Under the pieces are notes generated by a model. The model did not search any database, was not told where the DNA came from, and saw nothing but the letters and a program-made list of their open reading frames with translations. The position numbers and the translations under genes were made by a program. Shown here piece after piece: positions 17,017 through 24,985 of a stretch of DNA of 64,000 nt. Position 1 is the stretch's first letter; each line of letters begins with the position of its first letter. This DNA comes from Candidatus Laterigemmans baculatus (GTDB taxonomy: Bacteria; Planctomycetota; Planctomycetia; Pirellulales; Pirellulaceae): NCBI RefSeq assembly GCF_010367455.1, contig NZ_WRPR01000042.1:62001-126000 (forward strand). Reading direction: 5' to 3'.

Positions 17017-19416
17017 TTAGTAGAGCAAGTGCTTGTCTCGACGCTGTTTGAATTCTTTCATGCCTTGGGCGGCGACTTCTCGGACTTGCTCGAGCGATTG
17101 GAGTTCGTCGATCGCTTGGTAGGTTTTCGACGAGTTCAAAAGCCTTGCATACGGCTTCATGTCCCAGTCTTCAGGGTAATCCCGGTGCAGGGCGAGCGCG
17201 ATGGCGAATCCGACTTGCAACGGTTCGATCTGCTCCCGGTCGGTGATCAGGATTTGAATCCCCTCACACACCTCTCCCTCATACTTGCTGCTCTCCGGCG
17301 TGAACCGTTCCGGAATGAAGGTGACGCCCGGCAGGTCGAGCGCATTTAAGTCGCTGGCCAGTTTTCCCGCATCGATCCAGGGGGCGCCGATGTGCTCGAA
17401 CGGGGTATCGGTGCCCCGACCGACCGAGAGATTGGTGTATTCGAGCAGGCCGATGCCGGGATAGAGAATCGCCTGATTCAAGTTCCGCATATTGGGCGAG
17501 GGATTGATCCAGTAGAGCCCCGTCGCATCGAAATATTCGTCGCGCTGCCAGCCCTCACACTCGATGACTTGCAGGTCCAGCTCGGGATACTTTTCGCTCT
17601 TGAGCATCTTGGCCAGTTCGCCGGTGGTCATCCCATGCCGCACCGGCAGGGTGTGGTAACCGACGAAAGTCTGCTCGCCTTCGTCGAGGACCGGGCCGGC
17701 GATGTCGACGCCGTTGATCGGGTTGGGGCGATCGAGGACGACGAACCGAATCCCCTTTTCCGCGGCGACTTCCATGGCACCGCCCATCGTGGAGATATAG
17801 GTGTAAAAGCGGGTTCCGATATCTTGAATATCGAAGACCAGGGTATCGATTCCCTCGAGCGACTCGTCAGTGGGTTTCCGCGAGGCTCCGTAAAGGCTGA
17901 AGACTTTCACTCCAGTGACCGGATCGATCGTGTCGCCGATATCGGATTGGTCGAGCTTGCCGGCAAAGCCGTGTTCGGGGCTAAAGAGTGCGACCAGGTT
18001 GACCGCAGGGGCTTTGGCCAGGAACTCGCCAGTGGTCTTGCCGCTGCGGGTCACGCCGGTGTGGTTGGTGATCAGACCGATCTTGCGCCCGCGGAGCAGC
18101 TCGGCGCCATCACGCTCGAGCACATCGACGCCGCACAGCACCGGCTCGGTGTCGGGCTTGCCAGTCTTGTTCTCGGGCTTCACGGGCTTCACGGCTTGGG
18201 CGTCTTCGTCGCCAGCAGCCAGCACGGCGTCAGCGGCGATCGTGCCAATCGCTCCGGCCAGCGGATTGACGCTTCCCTTGCCGTTGGGATGCACGCGATT
18301 GCTGAGGAAAATCACGAACAGCTCGAGCTCGGGATCGATCCACATTGCGGTGCCGGTAAAACCGCCGTGGCCAAACGCCGAGGGACTCATCGTGGCCCCG
18401 CGATTGGACGAGTAGCCCGAACGTTTGTCCCATCCCAGGCCGCGCTGGCCCTGGGGCACGCTGTAGCCGGCGGTCATCGTCCGCACGGTAGCTGGACTGA
18501 GGATCGAGACTCCGCCGTACGCTCCCTGGTTGATCATCATCTGCGCGTAAACCGCCAGGTCAGTCGCGGTGCTGAACAGGCCGGCGTGACCAGCGATACC
18601 GTCCATGGCGTAAGCCCGCGGGTCGTGGACTTCGCCCCGCATCCATCGCCCCTCACGCTGCTCGGTCGTCGCCGCCCGCTCCTGCAATTTTTCCGGCGGG
18701 AGGTAGCCGGTTTCTTGCATTCCTAACGGTTGAAAGATTGCCTCTTGGGAAAACTCATGCACGGTTTTCCCCGTCACGCGATGGACGAGTTCACCCAGAA
18801 TCTGAAAGCCGACATCGGAATAACGAAAACGCTTTCCAGGTTCATAATTCAAACCAATATTCAAGAGGTTCTCGACCGCCTTGTCTCGACCTTCCTTGTA
18901 TTCCGAGAGTGAGTTATCCGGGATCATGCCACCGACATGTAGAAGCAGTTGTTCGATGGTGATGTCTTGTTTCTCATTGGCAGCAAACTCGGGAAGGTGT
19001 TTGCTGACCTTATCATGCAAGCAGATCTCTCCCCGGTCGCGAAGGATCATCACGCTCGTTGCCGTGGCGACCGGTTTGGTGATCGATGCCATGTCGAACA
19101 CCGTATCCGGCTTCATCGGCAGCCGTTCCGGTTGGAGCTGGCGGTGTCCATAGGCTCGGTGAAAGACGATCTCTCCGGCGTGGCCGATCATGACCACCGC
19201 TCCCGGCATCTTTTCCTCTTCGAGGGCTTGTTCGACGAGTCCGTCGATCGCTTCAAGCGAAGTGGTATCGATACCCTTGGCGTCGGTAGCCACCGGTAGC
19301 TTGGTCGGTTTCGAGCTCGCCGCTGCTTGCGGGGACGCTGGTTCCGCAGCGGAGCTCTCGGCTGCTAGGAAAAGAGAGAGGGAACTGAGAAGAAAAATAC
19401 GGAAGTAGCTATTCAT
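17017..19416 (-). CDS. Secreted serine hydrolase fused to NamZ-type exo-N-acetylmuramidase (DUF1343)
   Basis: 799-aa two-domain exported protein. A signal peptide (IFLLSSLSLFLAAESSAAEP) is followed by a class-C beta-lactamase-like domain (~50-395) with Ser111-x-x-Lys114 in MASITKPVATA, a Tyr motif RYSDVGFQ and HGGFTG. Residues ~412-799 form the DUF1343 domain: GLITNHTGVT, FSPEHGFAGK, DIQDIGTRFYTYI, VLDRPNPINGV. DUF1343 includes NamZ of Bacillus, which releases MurNAc from the non-reducing end of peptidoglycan chains. The first domain could trim peptides or esters. The fusion lies beside a symporter, MurQ and a sugar kinase, which supports a muropeptide-sugar salvage role. Confidence 0.9.
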   Translation of the reverse strand: MNSYFRIFLLSSLSLFLAAESSAAEPASPQAAASSKPTKLPVATDAKGIDTTSLEAIDGLVEQALEEEKMPGAVVMIGHAGEIVFHRAYGHRQLQPERLPMKPDTVFDMASITKPVATATSVMILRDRGEICLHDKVSKHLPEFAANEKQDITIEQLLLHVGGMIPDNSLSEYKEGRDKAVENLLNIGLNYEPGKRFRYSDVGFQILGELVHRVTGKTVHEFSQEAIFQPLGMQETGYLPPEKLQERAATTEQREGRWMRGEVHDPRAYAMDGIAGHAGLFSTATDLAVYAQMMINQGAYGGVSILSPATVRTMTAGYSVPQGQRGLGWDKRSGYSSNRGATMSPSAFGHGGFTGTAMWIDPELELFVIFLSNRVHPNGKGSVNPLAGAIGTIAADAVLAAGDEDAQAVKPVKPENKTGKPDTEPVLCGVDVLERDGAELLRGRKIGLITNHTGVTRSGKTTGEFLAKAPAVNLVALFSPEHGFAGKLDQSDIGDTIDPVTGVKVFSLYGASRKPTDESLEGIDTLVFDIQDIGTRFYTYISTMGGAMEVAAEKGIRFVVLDRPNPINGVDIAGPVLDEGEQTFVGYHTLPVRHGMTTGELAKMLKSEKYPELDLQVIECEGWQRDEYFDATGLYWINPSPNMRNLNQAILYPGIGLLEYTNLSVGRGTDTPFEHIGAPWIDAGKLASDLNALDLPGVTFIPERFTPESSKYEGEVCEGIQILITDREQIEPLQVGFAIALALHRDYPEDWDMKPYARLLNSSKTYQAIDELQSLEQVREVAAQGMKEFKQRRDKHLLY

Positions 19417-19507
19417 TATTCTAATGCTTGCGCAGAGATGGTGGATGCAGACGGACCCTGATGTTAGTCGGTCGAGACGCGGATTCGAAGTCTAGGGTGG
19501 ATTCCAG

Positions 19508-19812
19508 GCTCTGTCAGAAAACCCTGAGCCGACGGCGCTAGCCGCGGGTGCTGCAGCGGAAATCCCGGGGCTGCGAGGCCCGAGGCTAGCGCCTACGGCT
19601 CAAGAGACGGCCCGAGCTAGGCTCTGTCAGAAATCCCTGAGCCGACGGCGCTAGCCGCGGGCGCTGCAGCGGAAATCCCGGGGCTGCGAGGCCCGAGGCT
19701 AGCGCCTACGGCTCAAGAGACGGCCCGAGGCTAGCGCCTACGGCTCAAAAGACGGCCCGAGGCTAGCGCCTGCGGCTCAAAAGACGGCCCGAGGCTAGCG
19801 CCTACGGCTCGG
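19508..19812. repeat. Palindromic repeat family B: tandem ~112-bp unit x2 plus ~33-bp units
   Basis: Two head-to-tail copies of a unit running from GGCTCTGTCAGAAA through GAGCCGACGGCGCTAGCCGC to GAGGCTAGCGCCTACGGCTC occupy ~19508-19730. At least three shorter ~33-bp partial copies follow. The last partial copy contains the TAG stop codon of the symporter gene. Related copies are near 49400 and 62646-62745. Confidence 0.9.
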
Positions 19813-21343
19813 GCGAGGGGGCTGGGGCTGGAAAGGCGAGGTCGACCGCCCAGGCGACGACGAAGGTCGTACCGCTGGCGATCACCGCGGCCCACCAGCC
19901 ATGGACTGCCCAGGCGGCTTCGGGAGGGGGCATGATGCAAAGGACGGTGACAAAAAAGCCGGAGAGCATCGCGATCAGGATCGAGCGCTCGGCGAATCGC
20001 CGCCGGGCATGCCCGAGAATGAAGACGCCGAGCACCAATCCCGAGGTCAGGGCGGCGACCGTGATCACTTGGTTGACGACCGATTTGGAGGCCAGGCTGG
20101 GGCTGTTGACGACGATCACCCCCACCAGGATTTGGCAGCCGCCGAAGATCGCGGTCCAGAGGCGGCTGGCTCGGGTGAGCCGCCGGTCGAGCCAGGTATT
20201 GCCTTCGACCGAGTCGCGGTCGACCAGGTGGGAGGAAGGTCGCTGTCGCTCGTAGCGCGGTTTGAGGAAATCGTTGACGACTGCCGAAGCACTGCTGCTG
20301 AGGGAGCTGGAGAGGGTCGACATGGCGACGCTGAACACGGCGGCGAGCGTCAATCCGCACAGCCCCATCGGCATTACATCGACGATGAAGCGAGCAAACA
20401 CTTCGTCTTTCTCGAGCGTCACCTCGGTCCCCAGGTGCTGATAATGGGCGGCAAGGGCAACGCCCACGAACAGGAACAGTGCGAACTGGAGGAACACCAG
20501 CGGCCCGCTGCCGCCGAGCGCGAGTGCCGCGCCGCGGCGATTGCGAGCACACAACAACCGCTGGACCATCATCTGGTCGGTTCCGTGGCTGGCCAACGAG
20601 ATGAAGCTGCCGCCGATGACGCCTGCCCAGAGATTCGCCGAAGCGAGCGAAAAGCTCCCCCGGATCCACTGGAATTTTTCACTCGCTCGGCCACTGTCGA
20701 CGATTTCTTGAAGGCCCCCGGGGAGCCCGCTGGCGATTACCCAGATCGCGGCCACGGCGCCGGCGAGATAGACGATCAGCTGAATGCAGTCATTCCAGAC
20801 GACGCTCTTGATGCCCCCGAGCGTGGCGTAGACGATCGTTGCGGCGCCGATGGCCGCGATGCAGATCGAAGTGTCAATTCCCGTGACTTTTTCTAATACC
20901 AGCCCGGTGAGGTACAAACGCAAACCATCCGCGACGGTTCGCGTGATCAGGAAGATCAGCGAAGCCGTCCGCTGGGTCAGGCCGCCGAACCGCTGGTGCA
21001 GCACGTCGTAGGCGGTAAAGATTTCGCCCTTGAAGTAACTCGGCAGCAGCCAGCCGATCACGATGAAGCGACCGAGGATGAAGCCGAGGGCGAGCTGTAG
21101 AAAACCGAAGTTCCCATCCTCGGCGAAGGTGATTCCGGGAACGCTAAGAAAGGTGACGGCGCTCGTCTCGGTGGCGATGATCGATCCGAGGACAGCGAGC
21201 CAGGGGAGGCTCCGTCCGCCCACTAAAAATCCGCTGAGAGTATTTGAGCTCCGGCCGATCCAGACTCCCATCGCCAACGTCGCCGCGACATACAGTAGTA
21301 CGATTGCGGCATCGACGCTTGAGATATTGAGATTCAAAGACAT
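19802..21343 (-). CDS. Sodium:solute symporter (SSS family), probable amino-sugar uptake
   Basis: 513-aa integral membrane protein with about 13 hydrophobic segments. It starts MSLNLNISSVDAAIVLLYVA and has typical SSS blocks: GRSLPWLAVLGSIIATETSA, GGIKSVVWNDCIQLIVYLAG and SHGTDQMMVQRLLCARNRR. It would couple Na+ to uptake of an organic solute. In Tannerella the MurNAc transporter MurT is encoded next to MurK and MurQ; here the symporter lies between NamZ and murQ, so MurNAc or a MurNAc-containing sugar is the likely substrate (inference). The stop codon and last codons lie inside a family B repeat. It is divergent from murQ. Confidence 0.88.
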   Translation of the reverse strand: MSLNLNISSVDAAIVLLYVAATLAMGVWIGRSSNTLSGFLVGGRSLPWLAVLGSIIATETSAVTFLSVPGITFAEDGNFGFLQLALGFILGRFIVIGWLLPSYFKGEIFTAYDVLHQRFGGLTQRTASLIFLITRTVADGLRLYLTGLVLEKVTGIDTSICIAAIGAATIVYATLGGIKSVVWNDCIQLIVYLAGAVAAIWVIASGLPGGLQEIVDSGRASEKFQWIRGSFSLASANLWAGVIGGSFISLASHGTDQMMVQRLLCARNRRGAALALGGSGPLVFLQFALFLFVGVALAAHYQHLGTEVTLEKDEVFARFIVDVMPMGLCGLTLAAVFSVAMSTLSSSLSSSASAVVNDFLKPRYERQRPSSHLVDRDSVEGNTWLDRRLTRASRLWTAIFGGCQILVGVIVVNSPSLASKSVVNQVITVAALTSGLVLGVFILGHARRRFAERSILIAMLSGFFVTVLCIMPPPEAAWAVHGWWAAVIASGTTFVVAWAVDLAFPAPAPSPEP

Positions 21344-21539
21344 GCAGTCTCTGGTGGTTGCATGGAGAGACGTTATATTTTAATGCAAGCAGGCCCATCA
21401 GTAGTTCATCGAGCCATTCACTCAGCTCCCGGCGATCCTAAGTTCCCGGTGAGTGGGGGCTGCGATGGTCCCGCCGAGCGGGGGTTTTTGATTCTCTTGG
21501 AGAAGGGGCCCGTTGGGCGACATCAGCGAACGCGGAATT
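21344..21539. promoter_or_regulatory. Divergent promoter gap between symporter and murQ
   Basis: The 196-bp region must drive both arms of the salvage locus. A GC hairpin followed by GGGGGTTTTTGATTCTC lies at ~21468-21500, close to murQ, and could attenuate it. No operator dyad is clear. Confidence 0.35.
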
Positions 21540-22427
21540 ATGTTACACCATCTTACTACCGAAAGCGTCAATCCGGCCTCCGCAGAGATCGATAGTCTGT
21601 CGGCGCTGGAAATCGTGCGGCTGATCAATGCCGAGGACGCGGGCGTGGCAGCGGCGGTCGGCCAGGAGGCTGAGCCGATTGCCGCGGCGATCGAGCTGAT
21701 CACCGAGGCGCTGCGGCAGGGGGGGCGGTTGGTCTACATTGGGGCAGGTACCAGTGGACGGCTGGGAGTGCTCGACGCGAGCGAATGCCCACCGACGTTC
21801 AATTCCGAGCCTTGGCAAGTGGTGGGAGTGATCGCCGGCGGACCGACCGCGCTGACTTCGGCGATCGAAGGGGCTGAGGATTCGCCGGAGCAGGGCGTCG
21901 AGGATCTGCGGAAGCTGCAGTTCTCCTCCCGCGACGTGCTGGTTGGGATCGCCACCAGCGGCCGCACCCCCTACGTAATCGGGGCGTTGCGTTACGCGCA
22001 GCAGATCGGTGCTCCGGCGATTGGGCTGACCTGCAACGCGGCTTCGGAGCTGGCGTCGGTCTCGGACGTGGTGATCGCACCGGTCGTCGGCCCGGAGGTG
22101 ATCAACGGCTCGACGCGGATGAAAGCCGGGACGGCGACCAAGATGGTGCTCAACATGTTGACCACCGGAGCGATGGTCCGGCTCGGGAAAACCTATGGCA
22201 ACTATATGGTCGATCTACGCTCGACCAACACCAAGCTGGTCGCCCGGGCCAAGCGGATCGTCGCCCGGCTGACCGAGCTCGAGGAAGCGGAAGCCGAACG
22301 GTTGCTGGGCGACTGCGACGGCGAAGTGAAGACGGCGATCGTCATGCACCGCCGCCAGGTCGATGCGGAGCAGGCCCGGGCGCTGCTCGCCGAGGCCGGA
22401 GGCCACCTCCGCCGCGTCATCGGCTAA
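21540..22427 (+). CDS. murQ: N-acetylmuramic acid 6-phosphate etherase
   Basis: 295-aa SIS-domain enzyme that cleaves the D-lactyl ether of MurNAc-6-phosphate, giving GlcNAc-6-phosphate and D-lactate. GAGTSGRLGVLDASECPPT is the family signature with catalytic Glu82, and INGSTRMKAGTATKMVLNML is the second conserved block. The ATG at 21540 aligns with the start of E. coli MurQ; a TTG at 21513 with a better-spaced AGAAGGGG is an alternative adding nine residues. It forms the right arm of the salvage locus with the kinase gene 181 bp downstream. Confidence 0.96.
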   Translation: MLHHLTTESVNPASAEIDSLSALEIVRLINAEDAGVAAAVGQEAEPIAAAIELITEALRQGGRLVYIGAGTSGRLGVLDASECPPTFNSEPWQVVGVIAGGPTALTSAIEGAEDSPEQGVEDLRKLQFSSRDVLVGIATSGRTPYVIGALRYAQQIGAPAIGLTCNAASELASVSDVVIAPVVGPEVINGSTRMKAGTATKMVLNMLTTGAMVRLGKTYGNYMVDLRSTNTKLVARAKRIVARLTELEEAEAERLLGDCDGEVKTAIVMHRRQVDAEQARALLAEAGGHLRRVIG

Positions 22428-22470
22428 GCGGATAGCGAAACCCACAGTGCCCAGCGGTGAGTGGCACCGT

Positions 22471-22537
22471 CGTTTAACGGCAAGCCGCAGGCGACTGCTT
22501 AGTCGAAACTCAGTCGCCTGCGGCTTGCCGTTAAACG
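22471..22537. repeat. Perfect 27-bp inverted repeat between murQ and the kinase gene
   Basis: 22471-22497 (CGTTTAACGGCAAGCCGCAG...) is the exact reverse complement of 22511-22537, with a 13-nt loop. A short T-rich tract (ATTTTCT) follows. The transcript would form a very stable hairpin that could separate murQ and kinase expression or protect the murQ mRNA. It is distinct from families A-D and could equally be a miniature mobile repeat. Confidence 0.9.
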
Positions 22538-22608
22538 ATTTTCTGCGAGCGGTTTCGGAAACCGAGGGTCAGCATCCGGCGACTAACCCATTGCTAGGAA
22601 TAACTGCT

Positions 22609-23592
22609 TTGCAACCGACCGACGTGCAACCGGCCGACGCTGAGAATCGTCCTCTGGTGATCGGGGTCGATGGTGGGGGGACGAAGACCGAGGCGGTGCT
22701 TGCTGGCGTGGAAGCCGATGGGGGGCTCCGCGTGCTGCACCGCTGCACCACCGGACCGAGCAATCTGCAGCTGGCTTCGTTCGACGCGATTGCCAACGAG
22801 GTTCGGGGTGCGGTCGAGGGGCTGTTCGCCGATCATCCGGAATGGCGGCGACGGGTCCAGGCGATTTGTTTCTGTATGGCGGGGGCCGGAAATGAGACGC
22901 TCCGCCAGAGGTTCGAGGGTTGGGCTCACGCCGAACGGCTGGCGCCGCAGATTCAGGTCACCCACGACGCCCGGTGCCTGATTGCCGCCGGGACGCGGCG
23001 GGGGGTGGGCGTGGCGCTGATCGCCGGGACCGGCTCGCTGGCGTATGCGCGCAATGCGGCCGGGCATCAATCGCGATGTGGGGGCTGGGGCAGTTTGTTC
23101 GGCGACGAGGGGAGCTCCTACTGGTTGGCGTTGGCGGCTTTTCGCGCGGCGAGCCAAGCGCTCGACGGTCGGGGGACACCCACCCAGCTCGTCGCCGCCC
23201 TCTCGGAGTGGCTCGAGTGCGGGCGTCCCGAGCAGTGGCTCGTCAAGCTCCGGACGCTCGAGTCGCACGCGATCGCTTCGGCGGCACGGATCGTGAGCCG
23301 GTTGGCCGAGTCGGGGGACACGGTCGCTCGCCGGCTGCTCGAGCAGTGCGCCGAGCAGCTGTCGTTGATGCTGGTGACGCTCGCTCACCGCTGTTTCCCC
23401 AACGAACCGATCGACTTGGCGTTGGCCGGGGGGTTGATCCTTCACAACGAGACGCTTCGCGAGGCTGTGCTGCGCCGGACCGGCGACGCGGGAATCCGAA
23501 TCGAGCACTGCCAGCAGGTCGCCCATCCGGTCGACGGCGCGGTGCGGTTGGCCGCCGAGTCGCTCCGCGATTTGCACCCCACCTTGGACTGA
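22609..23592 (+). CDS. BadF/BadG-type N-acetylhexosamine kinase, probable MurNAc/GlcNAc kinase
   Basis: 327-aa ASKHA-fold kinase. The phosphate-1 loop is DGGGTKTEAVLAG (21 onward) and the adenosine/phosphate-2 regions include LIAGTGSLAYA and GGWGSLFGDEGSSYW. Family members phosphorylate GlcNAc or, as MurK, MurNAc at C6. The context behind murQ suggests it makes the MurQ substrate MurNAc-6-phosphate. No ATG exists near the homology start; TTG at 22609 with AGGA upstream is the best choice. It lies behind the 27-bp inverted repeat. Confidence 0.88.
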   Translation: MQPTDVQPADAENRPLVIGVDGGGTKTEAVLAGVEADGGLRVLHRCTTGPSNLQLASFDAIANEVRGAVEGLFADHPEWRRRVQAICFCMAGAGNETLRQRFEGWAHAERLAPQIQVTHDARCLIAAGTRRGVGVALIAGTGSLAYARNAAGHQSRCGGWGSLFGDEGSSYWLALAAFRAASQALDGRGTPTQLVAALSEWLECGRPEQWLVKLRTLESHAIASAARIVSRLAESGDTVARRLLEQCAEQLSLMLVTLAHRCFPNEPIDLALAGGLILHNETLREAVLRRTGDAGIRIEHCQQVAHPVDGAVRLAAESLRDLHPTLD

Positions 23593-23703
23593 CGCTGGCA
23601 GCCGCTACGATCGAGCCCGCAGTGCGAGCCGTTGGCGATCGGGCCCGGGGGACGGCTCGAGCCGCATTTCGCCCGCAACTGAATTCCTGGGGTGACGCAC
23701 GCG

Positions 23704-24789
23704 ATGATGTTCTTAATGATGCTCGGCGGCTTGGCATTTCTGGTCGTCGGGGCCGAATTCTTGGTCCGCGGAGCTTCCCAGTTAGCCGCCGCGTTGGGAG
23801 TTCCCTCGCTGATCATCGGGCTGACAGTCGTCGCCTTTGGCACCAGCGCCCCGGAGCTGGCCGTCAGCATCCAATCGGCGCTTGCCGGCGAGGCCGACAT
23901 CGCCTTGGGCAACGTCGTCGGCAGCAACATCTGCAACGTCCTCTTCATCCTCGGGCTCTCGGCGCTGGTCACGCCTTTGATCGTTTCCAAGCAGCTGATC
24001 CGGATCGACGTTCCGTTCATGATCGGGGTCTCCTGTCTGCTCTACCTCTTGATGTGGGACGGGGAGCTGAGTCGGCTCGACGGAGTGGTGCTGACGATCG
24101 GCTTGATCCTCTACACCGGATTGCAGGTCGTGCTCGGCCGCCAAGGCGACGGCGAGCTGGAAGGGATTTTGGACGACGAGCCCGAGAAAGGAGGGCAGGC
24201 CGCGTTGTTTTTCCGGCGAATCGTCTACCTCGTCGGCGGCTTTGCGATGCTGGTCTTCGGCGCCCGGTGGTTGGTCGACGGAGCGGTCTCGCTGGCGCGG
24301 TACCTGGAGTTCAGCGAGGCAGTCATCGGGCTGACGATCGTGGCGGCTGGGACGTCGATGCCCGAGGCGGTCACCTCGGTGGTGGCGAGTCTTCGCGGAG
24401 AGCGGGACATCGCCGTCGGCAACATCGTCGGCAGCAATCTCTTCAATATTCTGTCGGTGCTCGGGATCGCCTCACTCGTCTCTCCCGCCTCGATCGCCAT
24501 TCCCCCTGCGATGCTCTCTTTCGACATGCCCGTGATGCTGGCCGTGGCGTTCGTGTGCATGCCGATCTTCTTCACCGGCGGAGTGATCACCCGCTGGGAA
24601 GGTGGGATTTTGTTCGCCTATTACTTCGCCTACACGATCTATTTGGTGCTGGACGCCCAGGAACACGAGCAGCTCTCGACCTATGGCACGGCGATGCTGT
24701 ACTTCGTGATCCCCATCACCTGCCTGACGCTGGTCGTGCTGTTCCTCCGCGCCCACCGCCAAGGGCCCCCCAGCACCGAACAGGGTTAG
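23704..24789 (+). CDS. Calcium/sodium antiporter (CaCA family, YrbG-like)
   Basis: 361-aa inner-membrane exchanger with ten or so hydrophobic segments. The two alpha repeats face each other across the protein: GLTVVAFGTSAPELAVSIQS with GNVVGSNICNVLFILG (~45-95), and GLTIVAAGTSMPEAVTSVVA with GNIVGSNLFNILSVLG (~207-257). The acidic Glu in each (APE, MPE) binds cations. It exchanges Ca2+ for Na+ or H+. ATG at 23704 is preferred over GTG at 23692 because GGGGTGA is then well spaced. Confidence 0.93.
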   Translation: MMFLMMLGGLAFLVVGAEFLVRGASQLAAALGVPSLIIGLTVVAFGTSAPELAVSIQSALAGEADIALGNVVGSNICNVLFILGLSALVTPLIVSKQLIRIDVPFMIGVSCLLYLLMWDGELSRLDGVVLTIGLILYTGLQVVLGRQGDGELEGILDDEPEKGGQAALFFRRIVYLVGGFAMLVFGARWLVDGAVSLARYLEFSEAVIGLTIVAAGTSMPEAVTSVVASLRGERDIAVGNIVGSNLFNILSVLGIASLVSPASIAIPPAMLSFDMPVMLAVAFVCMPIFFTGGVITRWEGGILFAYYFAYTIYLVLDAQEHEQLSTYGTAMLYFVIPITCLTLVVLFLRAHRQGPPSTEQG

Positions 24790-24798
24790 CCGAAAGGC

Positions 24799-24933
24799 AT
24801 CCTCCCGCTTGTGGGAGGGTCGCGAGGAACGAGCGGGGAGGGCATCCGCGACTCAGTTCACGGAGAAGCTGTCTTCGTAGGATGCCATTGGCCCTCCCCG
24901 GGCCTGAGAGCCCGACCCTCCCGGGGGGAGGGT
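24799..24933. repeat. Palindromic repeat family A, two facing copies in a convergent gap
   Basis: Copies at ~24799-24842 (containing TCGCGAGGAACGAGCGGGGA) and ~24890-24933 (containing GGGCCTGAGAGCCC) lie between the stops of the antiporter and the MFS gene, which converge. Confidence 0.85.
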
Positions 24934-24985
24934 GCAATCTGAAGTCGGACCGGTTCCTGCCGTTTTCTTGCGGCACCTGTCGGCG

